From Heloderma charlesbogerti (taxonomy: Eukaryota; Chordata; Lepidosauria; Squamata; Helodermatidae), in the NCBI GenBank assembly GCA_026122225.1, contig JANEZZ010002064.1, positions 1-64,000 on the forward strand: a DNA stretch of 64,000 bases. The letters are read 5' to 3'. Below the pieces are notes generated by a model that searched no databases, had not been told where the DNA came from, and saw only the letters and a program-made list of their open reading frames with translations. The number at the start of each line of letters is the position of its first letter. Within the stretch, counting starts at the first letter, position 1. Positions 1-13,211 of this stretch are shown in pieces. A program made the translations under genes and the position numbers.

Positions 1-699
1 GAAAAGAAAGAAAAGTATCTACATACATTTGAATATATCAGTTTCAATGCATGCCTATGAAAAGTGTGTGCGCGTGCGTGCATGTGTGTGTGTGTGTATG
101 AAAACACAGCTTTCTAAGAATTATACATAAACTTCAACAAAAAGCATAGCAAATATCCAAATAAGTATCCATTTGCAGGTGGCATCGATACACCACCCAT
201 TCAAATGTTGAAAGCGTTGTAAGGTCTTCAATCCATGGCATTATAGGAGGTGAGCGTTTATCCTTCCAAATGGTGAGTTCATCCCCACTGGAGGATCGTG
301 AGGGTTCTTTAGGTGGGCTGTCAGTCTGGCTCCTTCATCATAGCACAAGAAACTAATGGGAAGGTGACCTTGGAATTGGTGAAGGAACTCAGAGGGGGTC
401 TTGAGAAAAGCCAGAATTCTCCAGACAATTTTTTTCAAACCCCACCAAATCTTACAGGAAAGAGCAATAAGAGTTACTCTTATTGCTCCAAATGTCCAAA
501 TGGAACGGGTGGAAAAATCTATCAGCATTACCACTCACTGCATATGTACCTACAATATTGTTAAGTGCCTCCTACTTCCCCCAGTGCTAAGATGCTCCAG
601 GGCAACACAACAGGGTTTAGTTTCCTTTAGATCAGAGAGCAGAAGAGGCTCAGAATGTTTTCTTAAGATTTGTTTCACATCTTCCAAAGTGGGATGGAA
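1..699 (-). mobile_element. L1 3' end (mirror of 25730-26428)
   Basis: This is the reverse-complement twin of the L1 3' fragment at 25730-26488. It is cut by the window start, so its A-rich tail is not visible here. A (GT)n tract at about 63-98 lies inside it. Confidence 0.6.
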
Positions 700-766
700 T
701 TCTAATTCATGAAGAACATAGGCCCCACAGATGACATGAGGCCATCACATGATATCCATCCACCAC

Positions 767-867
767 AATCTTTCCCAATCTGGCAGCCTCCAGATGTTTT
801 GGACTACAAGTCCCATCACCCAGCCAGTAGTACAACACATCTGCAGGGCGCCAGGATGGGGAAGGCT
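767..867. mobile_element. Short hAT-like MITE (mirror of 25562-25662)
   Basis: This imperfect inverted repeat carries the CTCCAGATGTTTTGGACTAC and CATCCTGGCGCC motifs. It is identical to the twin in the right arm. Confidence 0.55.
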
Positions 868-1008
868 GATCTAAGAGAACACAGACTAGCCATAAGCATA
901 AAACATGAACTAGAAATGTGTGCAGAGCTGATAATTCAAGCATATGGTCTCATCCACAGGCTACACATCAATTCACAAAAATAACGTACATACTGTATAT
1001 GTAGTAGG

Positions 1009-2213
1009 ACATGCCAATGAGATAGAGGGAGCGCAACCATGTTGGTTCTTCTGGACCTCTCAGTGGCTTTCGATACCATTAACCATGATATCCTTTTGGA
1101 TTGTTTATCTGGGTTGGGCTTACGAAGTACAGTGTTAAAGTAGTTCCAGTCCTTCCTGGAGGAGCGATCTCAGAAGGTGGTGCTGGTGTACTTCTATTCC
1201 CCCCACCCCACCCTGGGCATTACTCTGTGTGGTGCTACAAGTTTCCATCTCATCCCCCATGCTTTTTAACATCTATTTGAAACCATGGAGGTTTGGGCTG
1301 AAGTGTCATCAGTATGGAGATGACACTCATCTCTACCTCTCATTTCCATCTACGCATCCCAGGGAGGCTGTGCAACCCTTGAACCTGGAGGTTGTTTTGG
1401 GATGGATGAGGGGAACAAGCTGAAACTTACACCAAACAATATGGTAAGTTGGGCAACCAGCTACTCTGGGTGAAGGTTTACAAGTTATCTTAGATGGGCT
1501 TGCACTCCCTCTAAAAGACCAGGTGCAGTCTGGGAGTCCTCCTGGACTCTGTGCTAACTGGGGAAGCCCAGGTGGCTGCAGTGTCCAGGAGTGCATTTTA
1601 TCAGCTTAGACTTGTACACCAGCTGAGGCCCTATCTGGAGAAGACAGACTTTGCCATGCACTAGTGATGTCCAGGCTAGACTACTGTACTGTACTGTACA
1701 TGGGGCTGCCTTTGAAGATGGTCCAGAATTTTCAGCTGATGCAGAATATGGCCACCCAAGAGTTGGTGGGGGCAAGGTGATCAAATAATTTAATGCCTAT
1801 ATGGTGCCAGCTGCACTGGTTACCATTATGTTTCTGAGCCCAGTTTAAAGTGCTGATTTTGACATTTAAAGCCTTAAACGGTTTGGAGCCAAATTACATG
1901 GAGGACTACCTTCACCCATATCAGCCTGCCCACACTTTAAAAGCAGCAAAAGAGGCCCTTCTCACTTGCCCACCTATGAGGGCAGTTAGGTGGGCAAGTA
2001 CACAAGAGAGGGCCTTTTCTGCAGTGGCCCCGCATCTCTGGAATAAGTTGCCATCTGGAGTTTGCTAGGCCCCATCATTGCAGGCTTTTAAGAAGGCCCT
2101 GAAGACTTAATTGTTTACTCTGGCTTTCCCCTGATTATGTTTTGTCAGAGAGGTTGAAACTAGTAGAACTAACGATGGATCCAAGTATTAGGGAAAAGAA
2201 TTAAAGGGACAAC
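1009..2213 (+). mobile_element. Degraded L2 LINE (mirror of 24215-25420)
   Basis: This copy holds the left-arm one-base contraction at 1768-1772, which breaks one reading frame. L2-type peptide pieces such as [16 protein letters not shown] and ERAFSAVAPHLWNKLP can be read across frames. Confidence 0.7.
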
Positions 2214-2227
2214 GAAGGAGGCAAGAC

Positions 2228-3203
2228 CTTATCAAATGCTTCACTGAAATCAAGACATATGCTTCCCATTATATCCTTGTTAACAAGATTGTAAAAGGTG
2301 GTTTGGGCTTTACTACTGTTAAGTCGAATGATAGGTGGTTGAGTGGCTGTACTCAGTGAGTGTCCATTAAAGGTTCTGCATCAACCTGGACAGAGGTTTC
2401 GACTGGAGTGTTGCAGAGCTCTCACCTATGCCCTGTGTTGTTCAACAACTTGGATGAGGATGAAGAGGCGATGCTTATCAAATTTGCAGATGACACAAAG
2501 CTAAGAGTGGTAGGCAACATTATAGAAGACCGAATCAAGATTTTAAAAGGATCTTGAAAGGCTGGAACATGGGGCCAAAACTAACAAGATAAAATTCAGC
2601 AGAGATATTTGGGTACCAAAACAACAACAACAAACCATCAACAGGAATGAATATAGACTGTGATTGGGCTTGGCAGCAGTAGATGCAAAGGGGATCTAGG
2701 TAAGTGTACAATCCTATGCATATTTAGACAGAAAAAAAAGCCTACAACTCCCAGCATGCCCCAGCCAGCATGGCTGGCTAGGGAATGCTGGGAATTGTAG
2801 GGGTTTTTCTGCCCAAACTTGTGTAGGAGTGTGCCTTTAATGGATCACAAGCTGAATATGACCCAGCAGTGTAATGCATCCACTAAAAGTCCTAATGCAA
2901 TCTTAGGCTGCCCTGAGAGAAACACAGTGTCCAGATTACAGGGAATAATAGTTACACTCTATTCTGCATTAACGAGGCTATATTTGGTGTCCTGTGTTCT
3001 GTTCTGAGTATCACCTTTTGAGAAAGACATTACCAAACTACAGCAAGTCTGGAGAGTGGCTGGAAACCAAGTGCTATGAGAAATGGTTGAAAGAGCTGGA
3101 TTGTTCAGACTGGGGAGGAAAAGATGAAGGGTGCAGCTGGTATATCAACAACGCTGGTAAAAACCACTTCAGCCACTGTCACCACCGAACAATGCTTGGT
3201 CCA
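2228..3203 (+). mobile_element. Old degraded CR1 LINE (mirror of 23225-24200)
   Basis: This is the twin of the right-arm copy. It includes FADDTKL-type RT remnants and a small MITE at 2722-2816. Confidence 0.65.
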
Positions 3204-4620
3204 CTCTGAAGCTGCAAATGTTTCTTCAAGGTGAGTGCTGTAACTTAATATTGATCCAACCCAACTTCTGCAATAATACTATGCCCTTTCCATCTTAAGT
3301 GAGGTTGACATTCCATCATCAATTCTAAGGCTACCATATCTTTTAGCATTTTCCATCACTCCTCCTTGTCCAGGGCACTCACTGGGCACCTCCTCTCCTC
3401 CCAATTGAGACCTCATAGACTCATAGAATAGTATGGTTGGAAGGGGCCTACAAGCCCATCGAGTCCAGCCCCCTGCTCAATGCAGGAATCCAAGTCAGAG
3501 CATCCCTGACAGATGGCTGTCCAGCCTCGTCTTGAATGCCTCCAGTGTGGGAGAGCCCACCACCTCCCTAGGTAACTGGTTCCATTGTCATATTGCTCTA
3601 ACAGTCAGGAAGTTTTTCCTGATGTTCAGCCGGAATCTGGCTTCCTGTCACTTGAGCCCATTATTCCGTGTCCTGTACTCTGGGATGATCGAGAAGAGAT
3701 CCTAGCCTTCCTCTCTGTGACAACCTTTCAAGTACTTGAAGAGCACTATCATATCTCCCCTCAGTCTTCTCTTCTCAAGGCTAAACATACCCAGTTCTTT
3801 CAGTCTCTCTTCATAGGGCTTTGTTTCCAGTCCCCTGATCAACTTTGTTGCCCTCCTCTGAACCCTCTCCAGTTTGTCTGCATCCTTCTTAAAGTATGGT
3901 GCCCAGAACTGGACACAGTACTCCAGATGAGGCCTAACCAGTGCTGAGTAAAGGGGAACTAGTACTTCCCGGGTTTTGGAAGCTATCCTTCTATTAATGC
4001 AGCTCCAAATGGCATTTGCCCTTTTTGCAGCCACATCACATTGTTGGCTCATATTCAGCTTGTGATGGACAACAATTCCAAGTTCCTTCTCGCTTGTCGT
4101 GTTGTTGAGCCACGTATCCCCATCTTGTAACTGTGCATTTGGTTTCTTTTTCCTAAGTGCAGAACTTGGCATTTATCCCTATTAAATGTCATTCTGTTGT
4201 TTTCTGCCCAGCGCTCCAGTCTATCAAGATCACTTTGAATTTTGTTTCTGTCTTCCAAAGTATTAGCTGTCCTGCTCAATTTGGTGTCATCTGCAAATTT
4301 GATCAGCATTCCCTGCACCTCCTCCTCCAAGTCATTAATAAAAATGTTGAAGAGCACTGGGCCCAGGACTGAGCCCTGCGGTACCCCACTCGTTACTTCT
4401 CCCCAGTTGGAGAAGGTCCCATTGAGCCCAATTCTGTAGCCAACTGTGGATCCACTGGATCATTGTTTCATCTAGCCCACTTTGAGCTAGTTCGCTCATC
4501 AGGAGGATATCATGGGGCACTTCATCGAAAGCTTTGCTGAAGTCGAGGTATATTATGTCTACAGCATTCCCACGGTCCACAAGGGAGGTTACCTGATCAA
4601 AAAATGAGATCAGATTTGTC

Positions 4621-5329
4621 TAGGGATGTCAGAGAATTCTGCCATGGATCTCGGTGAGGCCAAATGCCAGTGCATTTGGCCCCCCGAAATCTGTGGTGGA
4701 ATGAAGCCCCCCCACCCCCACCCCGCAAAAGGCACGCAAAACAGGACACCTACCTGCGGAAGCCGTGATAGGCTGCGTAAGTATTTATGAAGCCTATCAC
4801 GGCAAAAAAAAAAAAGGGAACACAAATAGCAGCGGATAAGGCAGCTGCCATTTGCTTCCCCCCCTTTTTTTTTGCCATGATAGCCTATGTAAATATTTAT
4901 GTAGCCTATCACAGCCAAAAAAAAAAAGGAACGCAAATGGTGGCCGCCGTAGCTGCTGCCATTTGCGTTCATTGTTGTTTTTTTGGCCGTGATAGGCTAC
5001 GTAAATATTTACGTAGCCTATCATGGCAAAATACAGGGACGCAAATATCATGGCAAATATCATGGCAAATATCATGGCAAATATCATGGCAAATATCATG
5101 GCAAAATACAGGGACGCAAATGGCAGCAGCCTTGGCCGCCGCCATTTGCGTCCCTGTGCAGGCTGCCCAGCGGTCAGATGTCCGGCTGTGGAAGGCCCCG
5201 GCTGGTGGCTCCGTGGAATTGCTGCGGAGTGGAGCCAGACGGAGAGAATTTTGGGGGGAAGGATGGAGCGCCTCCCCGCCACCGGAAATGTCACCCTTCG
5301 AAAAGGTAAGTGACTTTCGTACATCCCTA
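4621..5329 (-). mobile_element. Non-autonomous hAT with palindrome chain (mirror of 21099-21807)
   Basis: The termini are TAGGGATG and CATCCCTA. The 8-bp target duplication GATTTGTC lies at 4613-4620 and 5330-5337. The 12-bp tandem repeat at about 5047-5104 is inside. Confidence 0.85.
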
Positions 5330-5824
5330 GATTTGTCTGGCAGGATTTGTTCTTGACAATTCCATGTTGGCTTCGAGTAATCACTGCATTGTTTTCAAGG
5401 TGCTTCCAGATGGTTTGCTTGATAATCTTCTCCAGAATTTTCCCAGGGATTGATGTCAGACTGACTGGTCTGTAGTTCCCAGATTCCTCCTTTTTACCCT
5501 TTTTGAAGTTAAGGACAACATCAGCCGTCCTCCAGTCACTGGCACTTTACCCATCCTCCATGATTTCTCAAAGAGAATAGACGGCGGTTCTGAGAGTTCT
5601 TCTGCCAGTTCCTTTATTACTCTAGGATGCAGTTCATCTGGCCCTGGAGATTTGAACTCAGTCAAAGTCATTAGGTGTTCCTTGACCATATGCCTATCGA
5701 TCTCAAGCTGCAATCCTGCCCCTTCAGCATGTACTTCACCTTTGCCAGGGGGGTCATAGACCCTCTTTTGGGAGAAGACTGAGCCAAAGTAGGAATTGAG
5801 CACCTCTGCCTTTTCTTTGTCATC

Positions 5825-5830
<6 letters not shown>

Positions 5831-5864
<34 letters not shown>

Positions 5865-6748
5865 TAAATTTATTAATCGCCCATCTGGCTGGTCACCCAG
5901 CCACTCTGGGCGATGTACAACACACAATAAAAACAGTTTAAAACAATAAAATTCTACAATAAAAACATTTTCTAAAATACCCTAACCCACCCCAAATGCC
6001 TGCCTGAACAACCACATTTTTAATGCACGATGGAAGCTCATTAAAGAGGGGGCATGACGGAGTTCCCTAGGGAGGGAGTTCCACAGAGTGGGGGCCACCA
6101 CAGAAAAGGCCCTCTCCCTCGTCCCCACCAGTCTAGCTGTCCTGGCTGATGGGACAGAGAGAAGGCCATCCGAGGCTGATCTTGTTAAGCAGCCTGTCTG
6201 GTGTTGCTGGAGGCGCTCCTTAAGATAGGCTGGGCCGGAACCATATAGGGTTTTAAAGGTCAAAACCAACACCTTGAATTTGGCCCGGAAAACAACTGGT
6301 AACCAGTGCAACTCCTTCAGCACTGGAGTGATGTGATCTTGCCGGCGGCTGCCTTTAATCAGGCGAGCCGCCGCGTTCTGTACCAGCTGCAGCTTCCAAA
6401 CCGTCTTCAAGGGTAACCCCACATAGAGTGCATTACAGTAGTCTAAACGAGAGGAGACCAGGGCATGTACTACCGATGGGAGCAGATGGTCAGGAAGGAA
6501 GGGGCGTAGCTGCCGTATCAAATGGAGTTGATACAGCGCTGTCCGGCTCACAGCTGACACCTGAGCCTCCATGGACAGCTGGAGTCCAAAATGACCCCCA
6601 GGCTGCAGACCTGGTCTTTCAAGGGTAGCCGTACCCCATTCAACACCAGGTCAACATCCCCCAGCCTCCTCTTGTCTCCCACCAAAAGTACCTCGGTCTA
6701 GTCAGGGTTCAGCTTCAGCTTATTCCTCCCCATCCAGCCACTCACCTT
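5831..6748 (-). mobile_element. 5'-truncated L2 inside CR1 (mirror of 19680-20597)
   Basis: This is the twin of the right-arm L2. Its (ATT)n tail is at about 5826-5862, and the C-terminal ORF2 frame lies at 5982-6572 on the minus strand. Confidence 0.85.
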
Positions 6749-8789
6749 ATCTGTTATCATTTTGCCATCCTTATTTAATAGCTGAACCACCATTTCTTTC
6801 CTCTGCCTTTTACTATGCATGTAGCTGAAGAAAGCCTTTTTGTTGCTTTTAGCATCCCTGACTAACCTCAGCTCGTTCTCAGGTTTAGCCTTCCTGACGC
6901 CATCCCTGCAAGTCTGTGCTACCTGCCTGTACTCTTCCTTTGTTGCTTGGCCTTCTTTCCACTTCCTATATGTGTCCTTTTTTGTTTTCAGGTCATCTCT
7001 AAGCTTTTTGTGAAGTCACATTGGCGTCTTCTGTTGTCTTCCACCTGTTCTTCTTGTTGGAATTGTTTGTAATTGTGTCTTGAGAATTTCCTTTTTTTAA
7101 AAGCTCCCACCCATCTTGGACTCCTTTTCTCGTTAGCGTCACTTGCCATGGGACCTTACTGATCATTGTTCTGAGTTTATTAAAATCAGCTTTCCTAAAA
7201 TCCAGGGTGCACGTTTGACTACACTCGGCTTTTGCTTCCCTTAGAACCAAGAACTCAAATACAACATTGTCGCTTTCCCCCAGAGTTCCTGTAACTGCTA
7301 CTTTATCCACTAAGTCATCTCTGTTGGTTAGGATCAAGTCAAGGATAGCCGATCCTCTAGTTCCTTCCTCTACTTTCTGTAGGAGGAAGTTATCTGCCAC
7401 ACAACTCAGGAATTTCCTGGAGAGGCCATGTTTTGCAGAATTTGTCTCCCAACAAATATCGGGGAAATTGAAGTCCCCCATTACTACTACAGCATGCTTC
7501 CTTAAAACATTCGCTATTTGCTTTTCAAAAGTTTCATCCTTGTCTTCTCCTTGATTGGGTGGCTGGTAGTAGACTCCGACCACCAGGTTCCTTTTATTCT
7601 TTGCTCCATTTATTTTGATCCAGATGCTCTCAGTGGGGCCACCAAGCTCATCCTCATGTATTTCTCATGTATTTCTGTGCACAGATATGTATTTTTCACA
7701 TATAGTGCAACCCCACCTCCCTTTCTGTTCCTCCTGTTCTTTTTGAACAAGTTATGTCCTTCAATTGCTGTATTCCAGTCATGAGAGTCATCCCACCAAG
7801 TTTCAGTTATACCTATCAAGTCATAATTTCCCCTTGTATTAAGAGTTCAAGTTCGTTCTGTTTGTTTCCCATACTCTGGGCATTAGTATATAGACATCGA
7901 AGACCATGTGCTTCATAGTCTGGCTTTCTTCCTACATGTGTCTGAAGACTATTATTGGGCGCTATTAGAGCTGTTCTCTCCGTTGCAGTGCATGAGCCTA
8001 CATCCATTGTAATCCCCAACTTTATATCTCCCTTCCCCGCAGGATTCAGTTTAAAGCCCTCCTGATGAAGTTCTTCATGCTGTGGCCAAACACATTCTTC
8101 CCATCCTTTGTGAGGTGCAACCCGTCCCTTGCCAACAGCCCATCTTCCAGGAAGTATAGCCCATGGTCCCAGAATCCAAATCTTTCTTGTCGGCACCACC
8201 TTCGTAGCCAGTCATTCACCCGGCGTATTTTTCTTTCCCTTTCTAGCCCTCTTTTAACTACTGGAAGGATGGATGAGAAAACTATCTGGGCCCCAAAGTT
8301 CTTGAGTTTCCTTCCCAAAGCTTCAAAGTCTGACGTGATTTCTTCGTAGCTCCACTTGGTGGTATCATTTGTTCCCACATGGATGAGAAGAAAGGGATAC
8401 CTGTCAGTGGGCTTTATGAGTGCAGGCAACCTTTCAGTCACATACCTGGCGAGTCCATGGGTCTTCGCGACATACTTGGGTTAAGATCCCATGCAGCAAG
8501 GAGTCTCCCACTACTACCACTCATCTCTTCTTCTTGTTGTAAGCCTTGTTGCCTCTGCTTGACTGACCTTCAGCCTCTTGCTCACTCTCATGCAGGTTCC
8601 CCTGTGATTCTTCCTCTGCAGGCTGTCCTCCAGTCTCATCCACAAGTACCTGGAATTGGTTCCACAGCTCCACTGCTTCCACTGGTGCAGAGTGGCATCT
8701 AGTTCTTCTCCTAACTGTCACCCTTTTCCAAGGAGTATCCTCTACTCCATTTTTCCTCACCTCAGCATTTCCCACTTCTGCCTCAGTTT

Positions 8790-9645
8790 TAGGGGTGTAC
8801 GAAACCCCGCTTACCTGGCTTCACCGGGTTCTGCAGGTGGGGGGAGGCGATCCATTCCTCCCCCCGAAATCCTAGAGGGGGGGGAGGTGATCCGTTCCTT
8901 CCCCCTGGAATCCTGCCCGGCTGGCTCCGCTCTGCGGCCAGGCTACGGAGCTGCCGGCCAGGCCAACCCACAGCGGGGCCTCCAGCCACTGCTGGGCTGC
9001 TGCGGATGCAAATGGCGTCTTGTGTAGGGGACGCCATTTGCGTCCCCATGCTGGCCTGTGATAGGCTACATAAATATTTACATAGCCTATCACGGCTAAA
9101 GCAGGGGCGCAAATGGCGTCCCCTACGCCATTTGCGTTCCTGCTTTAGCCGTGATAGGCTACGTAAATATTTACGTAGCCTATCACGGCAAAAAAAAAAG
9201 GGAATGCAAATGGTGGCGGCTATGGCAGCTGCCATTTGTGTTCTCTTTTTTAGCTATGATAGGCTATGTAAATATTTACGTAGCCTATTACGGTGAAAAA
9301 GGGAATGCAAATGGCGACCGCCATAGCCGCCATTTGCTTTCCCTTTTTTTGCTGTGATAGGCTACGTAAATATTTACGTAGCCTATCACAGCCTCTGCAG
9401 GGATGCAAATGGTGTCCCTGTGTTAGCCGTGATAGGCTATGTAAGTATTTACGTAGCCTATCACGGCCATTCGAAAGATGCGAATGGCGGCTGCAGACGC
9501 GGCCGCCATTTGAGGAGCACTGGAACAACCGACAAAGGTAGGCTCCGTTCCGGGCCCATTTCATGGGGTGGGGGGGCAGGGGGCTTTGTTCCGCCAGTGC
9601 ATTCAGCCTCACCGAGATCCGTGGCGGAATTCTCCGCCATGCCTA
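8790..9645 (+). mobile_element. Non-autonomous hAT with palindrome chain (mirror of 16783-17638)
   Basis: The element starts TAGGGGTG. It carries five units of the roughly 40-bp palindrome between about 9056 and 9467. The near-duplicate 8-mers CTCAGTTT and CTCAGCTT flank it. Confidence 0.85.
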
Positions 9646-10307
9646 CTCAGCTTGCTGTTACTCTTCAAGCTTCTGGTCTTCCCTTTGCTGCTGTAATTCC
9701 CCCATTCTGTCCAAGAACTCTTCGTGTTCTCTTATTCCCCGGAGGGTTGACAGTCGCTGCTCCAATCCACTTACTTTTTCTTCCAGTAGCGTGATCAATG
9801 TGCACTTGTTGCAGGTGTAGGCCATGTTGTTCTCAGGCAAGAAAACAAACATTGCACACACCTTGCAGGTCACGACCACTGGAGAGTCTTGTCCTTCCAT
9901 AGCCTCTATTCCCTTTCTATGTCTAGCTTTCTGATTGTTCTAGACTAGCCTGTGCCTGCTCCTCTACTCAGTAGAGGTTAAAAGCAGAGTCCCACTGGTG
10001 TGGAAGTGTGTTTTACAAGACAAATAAATGGGGAAAAAAGTTTGTTAAAAAAGAAAGAAAGTGTTAGGGGCCTCCCCCTTGACCTCCCCTGCCAAACTCC
10101 CCTGGCCAACTCCTGTTTGATCCCCCTGGTCACTCGCTCCGCTCGCTCACTCTCTGGGAGCTTGATTGCTTCTGTAGTCCCTGGACCAGGTGGAGCAGCT
10201 TGCTCTGCTCTGCTCTGCTCAGCTGGGAGGTGGGAAACGGACAACAGACCTCTTCACACCTAATGTTTTTCTGAGGTTTACACCTAAGATGTTTTACATA
10301 TACTTCT

Positions 10308-10602
10308 AAAAATGTAAAGTGTTAAATAGTAAGCTCCTTTCCCTTAAATGCCTCTTGGGAAAGCCATCTCAAAGTGAGTTCTGTGAACAGGACCAGGCGG
10401 GCTTCTCCAGGGACAGCATTCCACCATGTTGGCACCACAACTGAAAAGGCCCTGCCCCCTTGTCCCCCCCTTCTGCACCAGTCAGTGGAAAGTGGAGCAG
10501 GACCTCTAATAGTGATCAGAATGCATGGGAGAGAACATACAGGAAAAAGAACAGGCTGTACATCTACTTCCAGACAGTAAGAACACCAAACCAACAGAAC
10601 CT
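10308..10602 (-). mobile_element. L2 3' fragment (mirror of 15826-16120)
   Basis: On the minus strand this encodes a remnant containing GRAFSVVVPTWWNAVPGEA, the L2-type FSVxAPxLWNxLP block near the ORF2 C-terminus. Confidence 0.6.
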
Positions 10603-10609
10603 CCATCAG

Positions 10610-10972
10610 GGCTGGCCCTAGGATAAATAGCGCCCTGGGCGAGGTGTGCCTTTGGTGCCCCTCCTCCTGCTGTCAATTTTGCAGGGCCACCCAGAGGATT
10701 TATGGGGCCTGGTGCAGGTGTGATGTCCATCGAGAACAACATTGCTCAAAACCTTGATCTCTCAGCCACAGGGGAGGTAGGTTTTCCGGGAACTGACCTC
10801 GGAGTGTGGGCTCCGAGGTCAGTTCCTGGAAAACACCATATCCTATCGCTGTCTAGCCACTGTCTAGCGGCCGTACGATTGCTCCCTAAAAGCGATAAAA
10901 ACATAAATACAATAAAAACAGCCATAAAAACCAATGATAAAAAACAGCAACAACCTTTTGCTCCTTTCGAAC
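10610..10972 (+). mobile_element. hAT-like terminal sequences plus hairpin (mirror of 15456-15818)
   Basis: CAGGGCTGGCCCTAGG is near 10607 and CAGGGCCACCCAGAGG near 10682; both resemble hAT termini. The near-perfect hairpin lies at about 10776-10836. Confidence 0.4.
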
Positions 10973-11660
10973 AATGAATAAATCACTAAGAAACTTACTT
11001 CATGAATATATAGATGAAATTGTAGATGCAACTGTAGATTAGATGAAATTGGAGGAACTACTTATCATCAATATTGGTGATAAGCAAGCCCAAATCTCCA
11101 ATGACCTCACCCTGTGGTTTCGTGTATATGTTAAATAGAATAACATCCCAACTATCATGGAACTTGAAAAATCCATTAAAGCAGCACTAAATAAATTTGG
11201 GAAATATGGCAAGGTAACAGGCCTAGAAATAAATTGGAGATATTGGGAAAAGGTTTGAGTAAAAACTCTAGGATAAAAATTCAAATCATATCTAAAATAT
11301 CTAGGGGTAAAAACGTCACATATCAAAACCTTGAATAAGGTACTCAGGCTGAATGTAAATACTTGTATGGTAAAACAAAGCATACAAGATCTTAAGAGAT
11401 GGTCAAAGTTATCTCTATCCTGTCTAGGCAGAGTAGCAAAAATCCAAATGACCATCTTACCTAGATGTTCTTATTTATTTCAGGTATTGCCTATAATGAT
11501 CCCAGATGACTCACTAAATGGCAAAAATTAATAAATTCATTTATTCCAATGGGGGAAAGTCCAGGATTAACAAAAATAGAATGTATAAAGTATCAAATCA
11601 AGCATAGGAGACACTAGCCTTAAATTATATTATGAAGCATTCCAATTATCATTATAATTG

Positions 11661-11918
11661 GAGCCAGTGCAGTGTAGTGGCGACTGGCGAGAGTGTTGGA
11701 CTAGAAGCAGGGAGATCCAGGTTCTAGTCCCTACTCAGCTATGGAAGCTCACTGGGTGACTTTGGGCCAGTCACAGCCTCTCAGCCCAACCCACCTCACA
11801 GGGTTGTTGTTGTGAGGATGAAATGGAGAGGAGGAGGATAATGTAAGCTACCTTGGGTTCCTTAAGGAGGAAAAAAGGCGGGATATACAGTAAATGCAAT
11901 AAATAAATAATAATAGAT
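11661..11918 (+). mobile_element. CORE-SINE (MIR-like), mirror of 14510-14767
   Basis: Here the SINE reads in its sense direction: a tRNA-like head with GGTTCTAGTCCC (B box), a CORE-like middle containing CTGGGTGACTTTGGGCCAGT, and a tail of GCTACCTTGGGTTCC followed by a (AAT)n-like end. Confidence 0.75.
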
Positions 11919-11994
11919 ATAATGATGCATGGTAGCCCTAATTGCCCATGGATAGAACTGGAAAATACAATAAAACAGGTATACATATTCGAAG

Positions 11995-12766
11995 TGTAGT
12001 GGGGAGGGTGCACCAGCTTCTTCTTCCCCTTTAACCCAGTCCTTGCAATGTACCCAGTCTACCGGGAGAAATGACTGTAAGATGCTCCTGGGATCTCAGG
12101 CAGGAGGCGCACAGTTGAGTTCATTAATGAACAGCTACAGCTGCCAGCAAACGCCAACCGGGAGGGAACCGCCAAGCTATGCATCGAAAGAATAAAAAGA
12201 TGTTACCTCAGAAGCATGGGGTGGCAGCGACGAGAGAGGAAGGAGCTGAGTCAGGTCGTGCCAAGGGAAGGACTGGGCAATTCACCTGGTCAGCTCAACG
12301 TTGGTATCTGGGAGTGGCTGCCATCTTGAAACTGCCATCTTGGGGAACGTTTTGGGGAAAACCAGATTATTCCTTCTCTGTACCGAAGGCTCCCACTTGG
12401 CGAAATCCAAGGCTGGAACCAGGAACAGAGCTACCTTCTATATTTTTAGTTATAAAGAACCGTGAGTCTGCCAGTGTCTTCACTGGGACTGCTGATGTCC
12501 TGTGTTATCAACGTTGTTTTGCTGAACAGTTTTGGAGGCACGTGCCAGTAAATATTGCCCTGAACTCTGCACTACCTTCTTGGTTGTTATTTGATACCAT
12601 GCTTGGCATCACAGCTCTGTTGGTTAAAGGACTAATAGTAAAGGAACCCAGCTGAAGCTGTGGGTCCTTCCCTCTTTACACAGAATAAAGAAGTATAATA
12701 TTTTGTGATCATCTCCGTCTCTTTGTGAATGAGCTTTTCGCCAACACTAGCTCAGACTCTGTAACA
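11995..12766 (+). mobile_element. Solo LTR (mirror of 13662-14433)
   Basis: The segment begins TGTAGTGG and ends CTGTAACA. The signal AATAAAG lies about 80 bases before the end, as expected for R-U5. A 158-codon frame inside has no recognisable domain. Confidence 0.5.
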
Positions 12767-13117
12767 TAGGAGTCCCACTCTTGATATGCAAACATAAAAT
12801 AGATGAAATAAGGAACTCCTCATTAATGCTCATTTCTACTACTTACAATGCAAATATGGAAATAATGACAGAAGAAACTGGCTCTGCTCATCTCTCGATC
12901 TCATTCCTGTATCATCCTCTCTTCTACGAAACAGATAAGCATCAACAATTTAAAGAATGGAAACAAAAGGGTTTAGATCAATTAAAAGATCTTAACCAAG
13001 GGTGCACCACAAAACAGGTGCACAAATTTAAGACCAGTTGTGGAGTATTGAACAACATTATTATCACACACAGCAAATCCTACATTTAGCAATAGTAGTA
13101 TAACTCAAGTGCGAGCA

Positions 13118-13211
13118 ATAATTTTATTTCTTATTTAAAATATTATTGGCCTCCTTTCAGGACAGAACCTCCGAGGCGGCTTACAACAATAAACACATAA
13201 ACCCATTAGAT
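13118..13211 (-). mobile_element. L2-type 3' tail, left half of the axis
   Basis: This is the mirror of 13212-13310. It carries five of the six arm differences, all one-base homopolymer contractions, so its consensus quality is probably poor. Confidence 0.55.

Larger units (their letters stand above)
3412..10243 (-). mobile_element. Long CR1 LINE with nested insertions (mirror)
   Basis: This is the reverse-complement twin of the CR1 at 16185-23016. It has the same ORF1 and ORF2 lesions and the same three nested insertions, at 4621-5329, 5831-6748 and 8790-9645. Identical nested insertions with identical target duplications cannot have arisen independently, so this copy derives from the right arm or the reverse. 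Confidence 0.85.
10973..13110 (+). mobile_element. L1 fragment with nested SINE and LTR (mirror of 13318-15455)
   Basis: L1 ORF2-like pieces occupy 10973-11660, 11919-11994 and 12767-13110. They are separated by the CORE-SINE (11661-11918) and a solo LTR (11995-12766). The right-arm entries give the detail. Confidence 0.65.

Noticed and set aside
4787..5384. Open frames of 96-195 codons on both strands across the palindrome chain (mirrored at 21044-21641)
   Set aside because: They are translations of the palindromes and the 12-bp tandem (repeating MANI, SWQI or FAMI). Symmetric open frames on both strands are expected from such sequence, and no domain is present.
12179..12655. A 158-codon frame (mirrored at 13773-14249)
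   Set aside because: It lies within the solo LTR, shows no gag, pol or host domain, and has no supporting signals.
1..13211. Counting left-arm elements as independent insertions
   Set aside because: They duplicate right-arm elements base for base, including target duplications, so they add no independent evidence.
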